This document shows positions 34,601 to 49,600 of a stretch of 64,000 nt of DNA, in pieces. The notes below the pieces were generated by a model that had not been told where the DNA came from, made no database searches, and saw only the letters and a program-made list of their open reading frames with translations. A program made the translations under genes and the position numbers. This stretch comes from Piezodorus guildinii. Lineage: Eukaryota; Arthropoda; Insecta; Hemiptera; Pentatomidae. The stretch spans positions 26,928,954 to 26,992,953 of the forward strand of contig CM041292.1 in the NCBI GenBank assembly GCA_023052935.1, in the 5' to 3' direction. The stretch's first letter is position 1, and every line of letters starts with the position of its first letter.

Positions 34601-37600
34601 CTTTAAAAAAAAAAAAAAAAATCAGTTAATAACATAAAATAATTCTTTTTAACTAATCCTGTAATATCATTAAATATTATGTGTGAAAAAAAAAATAAAT
34701 CACTATGTTAGGTATATCGAAACAAAGAATTGTAATATTCACATCATGAAAACCCGTCTTTTAAAAGTAAACTTCTATAAGCAACCTCTATATGTAAGAG
34801 TGTATCATAATTCATTATCACCAAATCTCACGAATTTTCACCTACCTGGTTTCTTGCCGTGTAGTGCGGTCTTAATTTAAAAAGAGGGCCAGCCTGAAGT
34901 ACCTAGTTACCAAAAAAGGCGCTAGAAATCGCTAGTGAGAGCGACAATTCGCACGGGTTTTAGACGCTTGTTCAAAAGATGTTTTCAAAAAGATAGTAGG
35001 CTCCAACTGGACAAAAATAACTCAAGATAAAGCTAAGCGGCACCAATTAATGACAAACTCTAGGTACTTCTCAACAGAGTTGGTAACACCGGGAAGTCAG
35101 ACTAGGAATTTTGTAATCCGTTATTTTGATTTTGTTTTATTATTTTCAATAATAAACCTTTGTATTATGGTTCGGAGACATGGCCCCTCAGGATAGCCCC
35201 GGGAAAAAAAATTCTTTCTGTAGAGATGGATTTTTGGAGGAGAACGGCAAGAATATCGAGAATCGAAAGGGTATAAAGTGGCTCTTCTGGTAAGCTCATT
35301 TTGATGAAAAAGGTTTTGTAACGTCTCGCGTATATTTGTCTTAAATATGAAATTTCAGTTTCATCGGACTTACCGTTTCCGCCCGGGAGTTACCACACAC
35401 ACACACACACTCACACACTACACCTTTTTGCGGGACTTTGTTATTTGGACTCAGGGGACCCAAAATATGTATTTCCGTTGAAAACTGGAATTAGAAAATT
35501 TTCACGATCACAATACTTTCCCTTACTATATATAGTACCTATGTGAAAGCAATAAACCTTAGTATTCGACCCAAAAAAAAACAAAAAAAAAACTCAAAAT
35601 CATATAATCTTGCATTTCAAGATACGTAAAACTTTAATAACGATTTTTAAAAAATCCGTTACCCGAATTAATAAATTTAAAAAAACAAATTTTCTGTTGT
35701 TAGCGTCATTCTCTACAGAATTAAACTTCCTACAAAACGAAAAAAGAATCATTGAAATCGGTCCAGAAACAGTATAATTATATCGTTTTGAAATTAGTAG
35801 TGGTGATAGACAATTCTCCATTGAATTATTTATTGCTTTTCATATTATTTGATTGCCTATAAACTGTTTTACCCTAATATACTAATTTGGAAATAATAAA
35901 CCATTGTGTAATAATTTCCAGTGTTTATGTTTATATTTTACCATTTATAATAAGGGCTTCATTCATATATTGAATAATGGTTAAATTCTAAAAATGTTCG
36001 GAAACTATTTCACAAAATAAATAATTTCTAACATCTAGAAACTAGGTGTATTTTTTTTGTTTTTTTACTCTCACTAATAAAAGTCATCCCATCTGATATA
36101 TGAAATTTTGTTTTTCAAATCTCACTCTTTGGAGTACGCTGATACGTCGAAACATTTTTTTTTTCCATTCTCATCTGTACAGCCCTTTTCTTTCTGTTCC
36201 TCTGATACATTGATTTTTTTTACTATTTTTTCTTGGACTAATTTATGCTCATCTTTTAACGAATATCTCAAAATCATATTATTTTTAATCACATCCTCCG
36301 TAAAATCGAATTCATGTTACAGCCAGATATTGGGGAATGAAACTGAGAAGGGACGCTTAAGACGGAATCCACCTTCGCCAGCCAACTACACGTTTTCAAG
36401 GTACTTTTTTGTTGTAATATTGTGTGGCAAAGTTAACTCTAATATGCTCCTCAGTATTCTCAGTCCTAGTTCTAGTCGGTCATATTGAAAATAATAAACC
36501 AAAACCATGGAAAAGAGAAGGCGTCGGCACAATTTTGAACGATATGGGTATAACAAAAATCCTCTTGCTATTCTTCTCCGTCTGAGATAGTACAGCAGTG
36601 CGATTTCTTCACCGCTTGAATCTTCTTAAGACATTTCATGCTCGGCATCCATGGCGACTCTGTTTAAGTGGAGATTTTAATTACTGATGAGTAGCCTCGT
36701 GTATGGAGTAAAGCACCATTGAGCCTGAAACTTATCAGTAAACGGAGTTCCTGACCAGTTTAAGGCTCACTTGCACAATCGTTCTTTTCGTCGTTTCAGT
36801 CCATTAGTTGGAAGGAAGGAAAATAGTGGGTGAAAAACCGTCGGTATGGAACGACGAACCAAAGTACCCTTACACCATCGTTCTCTTTCATCCATCCAAG
36901 CATTTTATTCATTGATTTTACTTTTAACTGTTAATTAATATTTTTAGATAGTGTTTACAGTTCGGTAAGTGATTCTATAGAAAAAGGAAGAACAATCTGT
37001 TTAATTCTTACTTGATGGTACAATGTTAATGATTTACGTTAACGAAAAGGCGAGCAGTTGTTTTTAAATTTCTGACTTATCAGTTATCATTAAAAAAAAA
37101 AAAAAAATTACAATTCAGGCAGTCATAGGGAATGCCGATAGAAGTGTTGGTATTTTTAATTCTAGATTTGCGCTGGACTTTTGTTCGAAAGAAGAGTTCG
37201 TTCGTTAATGTTAATTGAAATATATATTATTAAAATGACATTTAATTTTCAAATGTCGTATTTTTATGCTTGTATGATCAAGATATTCTTTTCGATTTCG
37301 CTTTACTATGATTTAAATATTCTAATAGACAGATATACACAGAGCGCATGCGTCAGGCTAGAGCATGTTGGTAGGGTTACCATACTTACGAAAGCAAAGC
37401 TTTTACCCCTGCCAAAAATCTCATAACGCGCCTAAAGAAGTTTTCACTTTAAAAAAAAATGGGTTTTATGAAATATAAGTTTACTGTGGGTAAATATTTT
37501 TGTTGTCTATTAATCTTCAGAGGAATCTAGGCGCAAGATGAAAAGTAGAGATCTAACAATAGAGACGTGGAACGTTTGAAGTTTAAATACGGCAGGTGGG

Positions 37601-40600
37601 TTAAAGTCGGTCGCGAATGAAGTTAAGGGGTACCATTTAGATATCGTTGCATTACAAGAGGTTCGCTGGCCAGGGGAGGGTTCGTTAACAGAAGGAAAGT
37701 ATACTATTTGGTACGGGGGGAGCGTTAATTATTGTTTAGGTACCGGATTTCTGATTAGGAATAGATTTCTTTCCGCATTACGGAATGTACAGTTCTTTAG
37801 TGAAAGAATATCGGTTGCTATATTTCAGGGTCGTTGGTATAAAATCGCGTTTATAAACATTCATTCTCCTATCGAAGATAGTGATGATGAAGTAAAATGC
37901 GAATTTTATGATAAACTAGAGTCTGTTTACGATAAGTTACCGCGAAATTACATTAAAATAATACTAGGTGACGCAAACGCAAAGGTTGGAAGGGAAGAAG
38001 TATATCGTCCTACAATCGGTAAAGAAAGTTTGCACGAATATATTAATGATAATGGGACCCGACTAATAAACTTTGCCATTTCGAAAAACCTAATAATCAA
38101 AAGTACTACGTTTAAACATAAGGACATTCATAAGTATACGTGGACATCGCCGGATGGACAAACTCGGAATCAAGTAGATTATGTTTTAGTACAAAACAAA
38201 TAGCAAAGTAGCATAATTAACGTGAGATCGTATAGTGGTGCAGAATGCGTTTCTGATCATGAATTAGTAATCGCGAAACTTCGACAAAAACTAAATACAA
38301 AAAAGAGAACAACGAACTATATTCATCCCGAGAATTTTGATGTTGTTAAATTGAACAACCCCGAAGTTGGAAAACAATTCGCAATAGAAGTAAAATAGGT
38401 TCGATGCTTTGGAATCTTCAGACGAGGAACACGAAGATGTAAACAAATTATGGGAAGGGATCAGGGATAATATTAAAGAGGTCGGTAACTTATGTCTTGG
38501 GAAATCGAAAATAAAAAGAACAAACCTTGGTTCGACAGGGATTGTCAAAATATGTGTGAAAAAAGAAAAACCGCTAAACTGAATTCTTTAAATAATCCAA
38601 GCGATAATAATGTAGCTTACTTTCGGTTAGTAAAAAACGAAACTTCAAAATTCTTAAAAAATAAGAAAAGAGAGTATCTAAAAGGCAAAATAATAGAAAT
38701 AGAAAAACACAGTAGCGAAAATAATGTAAGAGAGATGTACAAAGGTATAAACAAATCGCGTAAAAGATTTGAACCTCAATTGAATGGGGTTAAAGATGCG
38801 AATAACAACATAATTGCGGATCCGACTGAGATATTAAATAAATTTAAACAACACTTTGACGGCATTCTAAATACGGAAAATAATAATCAATCTCCTCCCT
38901 CTGAATACCAGAGCGCTGAACCATGGGTAGACGCACCGAGTAAAGAGGAAGTTGAAATGGCGATAGGAAAATTAAAACGGTATAAAGCTGCAGGAAATGA
39001 TAATATCACGAGTGAATTAATCAAAGCGTGCGGAGAAACGGGCGTTTCCAAATTACATGTTTTAGTTAAGAAGATCTGGGAAAATGAAAAAATACCCGAA
39101 GAATGGAAAGAATCAATACTTATTCCGATTCACAAAAAAGGACCGAGGACGGATTGTAACAACTATCGTGGGATCTCTCTTCTCCCAGTATGCTATAAAA
39201 TATTCTAGTCAATACCAACTAGCCGAATCACGGAATACGCTTAGGAAATTATCGGAGACTACCAATGTGGTTTTAGGTGGAATCGCTCAACTATTGATCA
39301 AATATTTTCCTTGCGTCAAATATTAGAGAAGAAGCTGGAATACAACGGTGTAGTCCATCAACTTTATATAGATTTTAAAAAGGCTTATGATTCCATAGAC
39401 CGTCAGAAGCTATATAACATCATGATTGAACAGGGGATACCTAAAAAGTTAGTAAACCTAGTAGAGATGTGTTTGTCGGAAACATTTCATAAAGTTAGAA
39501 TCGGTCATAATTACTCCGAGAGATTTGAGGTGAGATCAGGTTTGAAACAGGGTGACTCCCTTTCACCTGTTTTGTTTAATATAGCCTTAGAATATGTTAT
39601 AGAAAAGGTGATGTGTACCGAGAGGGTCTTAAATATGGGTGACAAGATTCCGGTTTTGGGGTATGCCGATGATTTGGTTCTACTAGGTGAAGACACGGAA
39701 ACTATACAACTAAATACAAGTGTGTTAATAAAAACCGGTAAACAAATAGATGTCGAATTAAATACCGATAAGACGAAATATATGATTAGTTGCAGAAGTG
39801 GTGGCGATCTTGATGATATTAATATTTCTGGTCATACTTTTGAACACGTAGAGAAATTCAAGTATTTAGGTTCAATGATAACAAGAAAAAATAAAATCCA
39901 GGAAGAAATAAAGTCCCGATTAAAGGTGGAAAATGCGTGTTATTATTCAGTTGCTAAATTACTTAGCTCACGGCTTCTGTCTAAAAACTTTTATTCTTTC
40001 AACGGTTCTTTACGGATGCGAAACGTGGCCGCTTACTTTGAAGGATAAACAACGGCTTAAGGTTTTCGAGAATAAGGTACTGCGATATATTTGGTCCAAA
40101 GAGAGATGAGGCCACTGGGGAGTTTAGAAGGTTGCACAACGCGGAATTGCGGAGTTTGTACCCTGTGAATATAATTGAGTTGATAGCATCGCAGAGACTC
40201 AAATGGGCGCGTAAAGTTGTTGGGCTTAGTGAGGAACGGATTCCGAGAAAGATGGTATTCGCTGAACCGACCGGTAGGCGTCCGAAAGGTAGGCCGAAGC
40301 GTCGATGGGAGGATTGCATTCTGATCTCGGGGGCTTGGGCTTGACCGGTGAACATTGGACGAGTCTGTGCAGGCGAAATTTGGTGGTATCGGCATCGGGT
40401 TCGGTAAGCCTATTATTATTATTATTATTAATCTTTAAATTTCACACATTAATTGGCATTTCCGTTATCAGTATCTTATTTTAATAAATATTTGGAAATA
40501 CTAAAAATCAATGAATATAAATGCTGGATAGATGCAAAAAAAACGATGGTGTAAGGGTACTTTCTTTGGTCCGTCGTTCCATATCGACGGTTTTTCTCCC

Positions 40601-43600
40601 ACTATTTTCCTTTCTTCCAAACGATGGACTGGAACGACGAAATGAACAATCGTGTAAGTGAGTAGCTCCAGTATAGCTCCGTGTGTAGAGGGCCTAAATG
40701 TGACAATCTAAATGATATTTTGATTTGTATTTCAATCTTTTAACAATATTTTCCTTTGCAATATGTATTGTATAACAAAAAAAAAACAAAAACAAAACAT
40801 TGTTGGGATTACATTATCGATGTATAACACATCCAATGCGGGGCTTTTACACTCTTTAAAAATAATGTACAAGGAAAGAGAGAGGATATTTGTTGTAGCC
40901 TGAGATATTGTTTAGTTTGAAACCATGTTCTGTATGGAAGAGAGGGCCGGGTTGTTTGCCACTGGCATCAAAAGGCAGAGAGGGGAGTGAAAATGGAGGG
41001 GGAAGGACCAATGAGGCTCGGAGTTGCTGACTGAATGGACCAATGAGAGGGCAGGTGGGCGTGGCAGGGAGCGCCATGTTGCCACGCCCCCAAATCCTCC
41101 CCTCCAGGATCCCATCAAATGTAGACCCTAACCTCGTTAGGCCCCCTCCTCCGTAGAGGAGGCTAACAGTTGGAAATTACAATCTTACCCCTCCCCGCGG
41201 GGCAAAACGGCCCATCAGGGGGGCAATCTCATGCATAGAGCCGCCCCAATCTCCCTCAAGAGGCCGCTCCGATAATCACCTAGCAGTATTATTATAGCGA
41301 CGAGGGAGGTGTGTATAAACTGCCTTATTATCCTCCTTTTGATATTGTCTTCCTCTTCCCGCTAGCATTAATTCCCTGTCCCTATTCCCTACCTTCTATC
41401 TCGTAATTATTTTCATCATCCTTTCGGCAGCCATTTCTCGATGAGCAGTCGGCCCTGATAACTATTACCTGCTTAATGCTTTTGTAAATTACAGAAAAAT
41501 ATAACGTCCTAATTTGATACCTATTAATCGACATAAATGTTATTTTAATAACATAATATTAACCTTATTATTATATTCAAATTAGAACATTCTCTTCTCA
41601 TTAATATAGCAGTAGGCCCCCTCTGCCGCATATGCCGTCGGAAGTCAGAAACCCTAGCACATGTGTTAGGTACATTTCCACATAACATGATTCTCGTTAC
41701 CCGCCGGCACAACCGCATAAAGCAGGAGATAGCAGAACCCTTGGAAAGGAAAAAATACAAATGTTTTCAAGAGGTGTTTTGCCTTGATACTGATGGTTCT
41801 ACACGATTTATGGACAACTTGGCATTTAGTGCCACAGAAAAGAAAGCACTGATAGTAGATCCCACTATCACATAGGAAAGAAATGACCGGGAACAAGGCA
41901 TAAAAAATCAAGAGAAGAATGAAAACATTTTTACGAAATGTATTCCATACCTGCAAGAAAAAATTTGTGAAGAGTTTGGCTAAAGAGAATTTACAGTCAC
42001 GGGACTTGGGTTGGGAATCAAGAGGGACCATCCTAGTAGATACTGTACTGCATACTGCATTTTTGGAGAAGTATGGACTGGAAAATAAATCAATTACAAA
42101 ACATAGTGGAGTCTATAATCCTGGACTCACCGTGAATCCTGCATCACCACATATGTTGAGGCAGGGTTTATATAAGTCCATGAGCAATTTAGAAATTACT
42201 AATGTTTATGTATTTCTATTTCTCAGTATCTCCCTCTAATTTTTCTTTGGAATTGTCTTTAAGATTGATCCGGTATGATGTGTACTCCTATACACTAGGC
42301 GAAGTTGAGCAGCTGTGTGAACCTATATATGGGAGAAGTTAGTTCAGGGTGCAGTCAAAAGAACACACAACTAAGTATAAACCTAATTAACTGGTGCCGA
42401 CGTCTCGGCCTAAATTATAGGCCTTTAATGCACCCTGAACTAACTTCTCCGTAACAGAGATTCGCATTTCCCGAGGCATGGTTTGTTGTTTTCGTGTGGG
42501 ATTTCTTTTGATTTGACTGCATTTCTTCTGCTGTTCTAGCAATTCAGGGACAACTCGGTCGAAGACTACCAGATACAGAGGGGTCTTATTATATCCATTT
42601 ATAGCGCGGTACAAGAACATGCGACTGATACCTAAAGGTTTTAAAAAGTGTTGAAAATCTCTAACCTACATTTTTCAAATTTGTGAAAGGCGACCACAGT
42701 TATTCGGTTTTCTTTATCACCCAACTCTAATGTTAACTGCGTGAAAGAAAAATACAAGTTAATTCGGATTATTGCACTGGCATGTAAAGAAAATAATCTG
42801 CTAGAGGTGAGGATTATCTGAATAATACAATACCAAAGAATGTAAACCAAGTTCAATTATATTAACAGTTATAGCAGAACTAGGTAAGTTAATTGCCTAA
42901 ACAGCTGTATGAATTGTTATACCTTAATATAATTATTTGCAAATAATATTAATATACAATATAATTGTAATCATTTGCAACTTTTTACTTTAATTTACCT
43001 ATGTACAAATATATAGTGAGGGGATAGCATGGCGGAGACTTAAATGGGCGCGTAAAGTTGTTGGGCTCGGTGAGGAACGGATTCCGAGAAAGTTGGTATT
43101 CGCTGAACCGACTGGTAGGCGTCCGAAAGGTAGGCCGAAGCGTTGATGGGAAGTTTGCATTAAGGCTGATCTCGGGGGCTTGGGCTTGACCGGCGAATAT
43201 TGGACGAGTCTGTGCAGGCGAGGTTTGGTGGTATCGGCATCGAACCTTCGGGTTAGGTTAGCCAGTTATTATTAGTATTATTATAGTAAGGGGAAATATT
43301 GTGATCGTGAACATTTTCGACGGAAATACACGTTTTAGAGTCCCCTGAGTCTAAATAACCAAGTCCTGAAAAAAGGTCAGTGTGTGTGTCCGTATTTGGT
43401 AACTCCCGGGCGAAAACGAAAAGTCCTATCAAACTGAAATTTCACATTTAAGACAACTATACGCCCGAGATGTTACAGCAACTTTTTCATCGAAATCGGC
43501 TAACCAGAAGAGCCACTTTATATCATGCATTTTGTACCTTTTTACGATTTCCTCAAAACGGCTCTAACGATTTGGATTAAACTATAGGTATATATGTTGA

Positions 43601-46600
43601 TGTAGAATTTAATGGGCTTTAATATCATTTAAGTTTCATTCTGATTGAAACAGTCTAACAGGGCTTAAATGCAGACATTTTTTTAATATAATTTCTTTTC
43701 TCTTAAGAACATTTAATTTTGTATATTTAAAAAGATTAGGTACATCATGTTATTAGCATAGATAAATAACGGCTAAATATGAAAGTTGAGCGAATTTAAT
43801 AAACAACTAAAGGAAAAAAGTGCGAACATATTTCTTTATGCAATTTTTGTGTTTTCGAACACAAGAATAGTAATATAGATGAATAATATACCGTTAGATA
43901 GCTCAAGATTTTAGAAACGATATTTTCTGATACTCGGAATTGTAAAGGTTAACGTAGAGTGATGAAAAGCCGATAAAACAAACTGATTGTCGCACATAAT
44001 AAAATAATAGATTATTTAATAAAACGTGTTTCTTTTAAAATTCAATGTAAATAATCTTTAACAATTTATTTCGTTTCTAAATTTGTTTTAAAATTCTTAA
44101 TTTGATTTCAACAACGAAGGAAAGTGAACGTCGTGTGTTGAGCGCACCAGATTTTTTTAAACATAAAAGTGAATGAAATATTTCGACACACCAAAATTAT
44201 TAGTATAAAAATGTCAAAACATCAATTTCGAAAAAACTGACTAATACAACCTTTCGGAAATTAAAGTTTCATTTCTCAACATCGCATATCGGGCATACCG
44301 TATATAATTCATTTGAAACATTAAGAAAGGAAAATTTAGAAAATACTTATATTAAAGAGTCAAAGGAGAATGAGAAGAATTAAAGATTTAAGGAAGAATG
44401 ATTAAAATAATCCATAGACTGACGTCAGGAAACGTTCGACTCATTGTCGGAATTTAATAATTAGATTCTCCACAACTATCTTTACCTTCAAAATAAAATA
44501 AATACAAATTTATACTTTTAGTTGCCTAAATATGAAATATTGAGGGCGTCTCATGAATGTCTAGTCATATTTTGGGAGCAGAAACTAGACTTTAAGAGGA
44601 ACAAAGAAGTCCCGCTGTATTAGACGGCGACCGAACTCACAAGTACAAACTTGATAGTACTTGTAGTGTTTTTACTGCCGAATTGACAGCTATTCTAAAA
44701 GCAGTTCATCTAGCTAGAACAGCATTAGAGAAGTCAGTAATCATTTGTTCTGACTCGCTCAGTGCTATCAGAGCCATTTTCAATCCATTCTCAGCAAACC
44801 CTATTGTACAGGAGGTCCACTTTGCAATCAAACAGTTGTAGGACTTATCAAAAAAAAAAAAAAATTATTTTGGATTCCCAGTCATTCCGGAACATTCACT
44901 AGAAGAAATAACGCCCTCTTTTATTTCATCATCCGAGCTGTTTAGCCAATAAACGCGAAGATCATAGACGAATGGCAACAGTCTTGGACCGTTCTTGAAA
45001 ACAAAAAATTGAATAATGTCAAACCGACCATCAGCTGCTGGGTCTCATCATCAAGAAAGTGCAGGCGTGAGGAGGTAGTTATCGCCCGCCTGAGGATAGG
45101 ACACTGCCGTCTCACTCATGGCACGAAGGGAACCACCTTGATGTCAGCTGTGTAAAGTGACTCTCACAGAAAGTCATATTTTTGAAGAGTGTCCTCGTTA
45201 TAGTAGGAAATTTGTAAAATGTTGCGTACCACGTAAAGTCTCGGAGGCATTGAGCGATAGTGATCGGGCCATCGACGGTGTCATTCAACTGGTGAAGAAC
45301 ATTCGTTTATATCACCTCATTTAACACATTCAGGCTATTATACGCACTTTTTGATATTTTACTCACAATTTTTATTTATTTAATTTTTTATTTTTTTTTT
45401 ATTTATTATTATTTTTTCATTTATTTATTATATATATATATATTTTTTTTTCTCCTCATAGGTATAACCACTCGCAGTTTTTTGCCCTTAAAACCAAAAC
45501 AAAAACAACAACAAAGAAGTCCACCATGACCTACACCTAAGGTACGAATGTCAACTGTTAGGAGGGGAAAATTAAATTTTGAGATTTTTACTGGTTACTA
45601 TGATTTTATCAGAACTAAAATCCATGTAGAAAAGATATCAAACAATTAGAAAGCTGAGGTTTCTTACTTAACCATCCTATTTGTATAAAATGAGTGGTAA
45701 AATGTTATTCTCAATAAAACTATTCGCTGAATATTCGTACAAATATTAAATTGTCTGCATGACGTTGTGTGGAACTTACTTTCCTATCTTAAAGCCCTTA
45801 AGTTTGATAGTTTGATAAAGAATTTAGAAAATATATTATCTTATACACAGGATGTGAAAGGAGAGGGATCAGAAGCGTGTAAAACAAAATGATTTTTTTA
45901 GATATTAATACAATACTTTATTTAATAAAACATATTTTTTAACTAAACTCAATATTATTCTTTGACATTTTTAGACTATCTCTTTATTTAAAAGTCCTTA
46001 AACTGATTTTAACTACGGAGGTAAGTGAAAGTCGTGTGTTGCGCATAACCGATTTTTTTTCTTCAAATTTTAATCTGAAAAAAAACAGGATATAATTTTT
46101 TTTTGGAGGGGGGGGGAGGGATGTGGTGGATTGATAATCCTGAATGTTACCTATTAATGCTCAACGATTCATCACTAATGCGAGCGCCTTTGTGAAGGTT
46201 AGAGGGTTGCTTAGCGACTGGAACCGATGCCATTGTTCTGGCTTAGCAAGAGTTCAGAAGCCAGAGCTGTCTGGCACCGCTTAAGCTAGTAATAGGTAAT
46301 AGAAGTCCTTCCGAATTTTTAGTCATCGCAGTTGACACTTTAGTTCCTACGTTTTCTCCGAATAATACTCGGAATCGAACATCCACCATTTTTTTTTCGA
46401 TATGACACCGCCCATATCTTGGCTTTAGTTAAGCTGATGTCCAAGTTAAGCAATGAAGTTGAGACGTTTAAGGTATGCAGGACATATCAGGATACCTAAA
46501 ATATTGCTTTAGCAAACTGTAAGTAATTTATATTTCTATGTAACATTTATAGCCTATATCCTGACCTGTATCCTGGCTTCATTGAGTTTGGTAGTCCTGG

Positions 46601-49600
46601 CTAGTTCCTCCCTGCAGTAGATGTCAGGGTAGTGTGACTTGGCGAACGCTGCTTCCAGCTCCGCCAGCTGCTCCTGAAAGGGAAAAAAACACGTAACTTG
46701 CAGTGCGACATTTATTTATTATGACAATTTTAATGTTCAAGAAGAGAAGCAGGGTAGGGAAACATTCGATATTTATTATGGAATAATGTAATATCATACA
46801 ATTAAAACAATCTATTGCTAATTATTAATAACAATTTTTCAAATTAACAATGAAAGTGATATAAGCCTTGATGTGAACTCTGGCCGTTTCCCTTCAACTG
46901 CTGCCTTCAATTGATCTAACTGGGCGCAGTAAAAGTCCGTATTTATAATTGGGTTTTGTGTAAGAAGCTCAAAATGTATGGGTCCCTTCCAATCCCACAA
47001 AATACTGAGCTTCACTATTTTTGGATGCAAGCCGGCCTATGGTGTTGCGAGCGGCGTAGTTCCAGCCAACCCCCAAGATTTTTTCAGCTGGTATTGATGT
47101 AGAGAATCCATTTTTCGTCACCAGTAACAACTCGTTTCAAAAATAGATCTTCCACATTCTTTTTTTCAGCAGCAAATCACAAATCCTTTCAATGAGGTTC
47201 CTTTCACTGAGCTCATGGGGAACCCAAACGGTCGATTTGGAGGCTCTTGAGTCCTCAGCTATCTAGCTCCGAACCATCTCACGGACAGTAATTCGTGGAT
47301 TGTTTGCGATGACTGTCATAATATCCTCGAAGTCAAGAGTTTAACTCCGGCCAGCCCGGGGTTGGTCTTCCAAATTGATATCTTCTGATCTAAACCGCGA
47401 AAACCACTTCTGAACCGTACTGAACGGCAGGAATTTTCCTTGCAGTTTAGGCTGCGTTTTTTCCTATTTTAAAAAAGAACAGCATAATATGCAGAAAATT
47501 AACTGAATCGTCACTCATGTTGGTTTGCAATAAACTACACTACTAAGCCTCAAAAAATACGAATTCACTGTGTAAAAATAGTTGATTCAATCAGGATTAA
47601 AGGCAAATATACATTACCTTTGTGATTCATTTTTAGTAAAAAAATAAATAAAAGGTAAATTTTATTTAAAACATCTCTACGAACTTTTCGGACAACCCAA
47701 AAAGATTTTTTTTGTTTACACTTCTTTCATTAATTAGCACCTGTCAGCAATATCATGACAACCAGCAAATGTGATAACAAAAATGAACGAAATAATAACA
47801 TGCCAGGCATGAGATAGAACAGTACCCAGCAGCACGTCTTCTCGTCAGGCTTTTTTTGTGTATTTTGTCCAGCATTTTTTACTTAATTGGAGGCTTTTAT
47901 GTGGTATTAATCAGTCTAACATTATTTGATCAGGAGCCATTTGGAGGGTTCACGGCTTGGAGAAGGCTCGAAAGGGGCTGGATAAGATTATTCAACCCAC
48001 TTATTATTTGAAAAATTTGGAGTGAATTTTCACCTGAAGACGGCTGCTGAGGTATTTCCCTCCTCACACCCAAGCCTGCTGGTTCGTCGTGGGGAGTCGT
48101 GGTTCCAATGGCGGGAGTGGTGGTCGCGGTTGTCGAGTCGGAGCTCTCAATGTTTGAGCTTGCAACTCAATATGTGTATCATTATTCTGAGCTGGTGGAT
48201 GGATTGATGTATTTTGAGGACAAAATTTAAAATAAATAAATTAAATACAATATTTCATATACTATTGAGTTAGAAGATTTCAATGTTTAAAACATAAAAA
48301 ATAGAAATGGGTGGATAAAAAAATCGGAAAGGGCTATTATGATCTGTTCTGACAAATGATGACGAATGAAATGTACAAAAATATCAATATATATTTAAAT
48401 TTTGAAACATAGAAGTGCCCTAGTTAATTACTTACTGTTGTCAGATGCCGCCTACAATTTGGTACGTATTTCATTTATATCTCTCATTTATACATTTTTT
48501 TTCCCTTTCTACTCTTGACATCACGTATTTTTCTTTCCTTAACCTTTGTACTAATATATCTACTATATTTCAAATTATATGTCGATATTGATATTTTTTT
48601 TTACCATATCATACTTTGTTCGCATAACACTTTCGTTATTATACAAAAGTCATTGCAATTTAATTAATCAATTTCTATTTTTGTGTTTTAAATATTGAAA
48701 TCCTGTAACTCAACAGCATATAAAATATTGTAGGTAATGTTTGTTTGTTTATTTATTTAACGTCACTTTATGCTACCATGCCTAATCGGACGATGCTATA
48801 GTGGGAGTCCTTAATCTTGCCTATCCAGGTTTTATTAGGATAGGGATCTTTAACGAGTACCTGACATCGTACAGGCTTGGGACCACCTTTTAACGTCCCC
48901 TCCGAAAGACGGCATAACTAAAGGACTTTTTACTCCCATTAAAAAATCCTAGGACCACCTGCGGGTTTGAACCCGTGACCTTTGGCATAGGAGGCTGCTA
49001 TGCTAACCACCCAGCTTGTAGGTAATGTTATTGTAATTTTTAATAATTCATATATACCCCCCCTGTTTTATTTATTTGCTTTAATTGTTCTATCACATAT
49101 GTTATTATACACTCATTTTAATATTTTCTTATCTTTTTAGCCCTGATGATGACCCATCAAAACGCTAGCAGACAATAAATAAGTGAAACTATTTTATTGT
49201 TTCATTTACTAACCTCCACCTGGACTAATTCCTTCCTGTAATTCTCAATGGTCAACTAAATATAACCAATTATTAATTTTCTTCTTTGTCCCAGAAAAAG
49301 TAAGTAGTTTTTATTTATTTTTTATCTCAAAAGAGTAGTAACATAGCAGTCTATACCAATGATGAACAGGGACCAATGACGTCGACAAAATATGTTGAGA
49401 GGGTTTGCAGACCAAACAGAGCCTACCTCTCTGTATATAAACATCTGGGATTAACAACTGGCAGAACCTTTACAATAACATTTATGTGTTAAAACTGTAA
49501 TTATCGTGATAACGGGAAAACGAGATAACTGGTGTTTATGTTGCATTAACGTCGTCCAAAACATTCAATTACCACGCAGTCGGATATAAAGTTTTAATTC

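Noticed and set aside
36108..36488. 126-codon plus-strand gene
   Set aside because: Phe/Ser-rich composition follows from T-rich DNA; no domain, no splice or promoter support.
41545..41760. 71-codon minus-strand frame
   Set aside because: Antisense to the R2-type zinc-knuckle remnant, with no motif of its own.
48022..48207. extra homeobox exon
   Set aside because: Checked on the minus strand: no frame continues the homeodomain between 46673 and 51614, and the joint TFTQ|EQLAE leaves no room for another exon.
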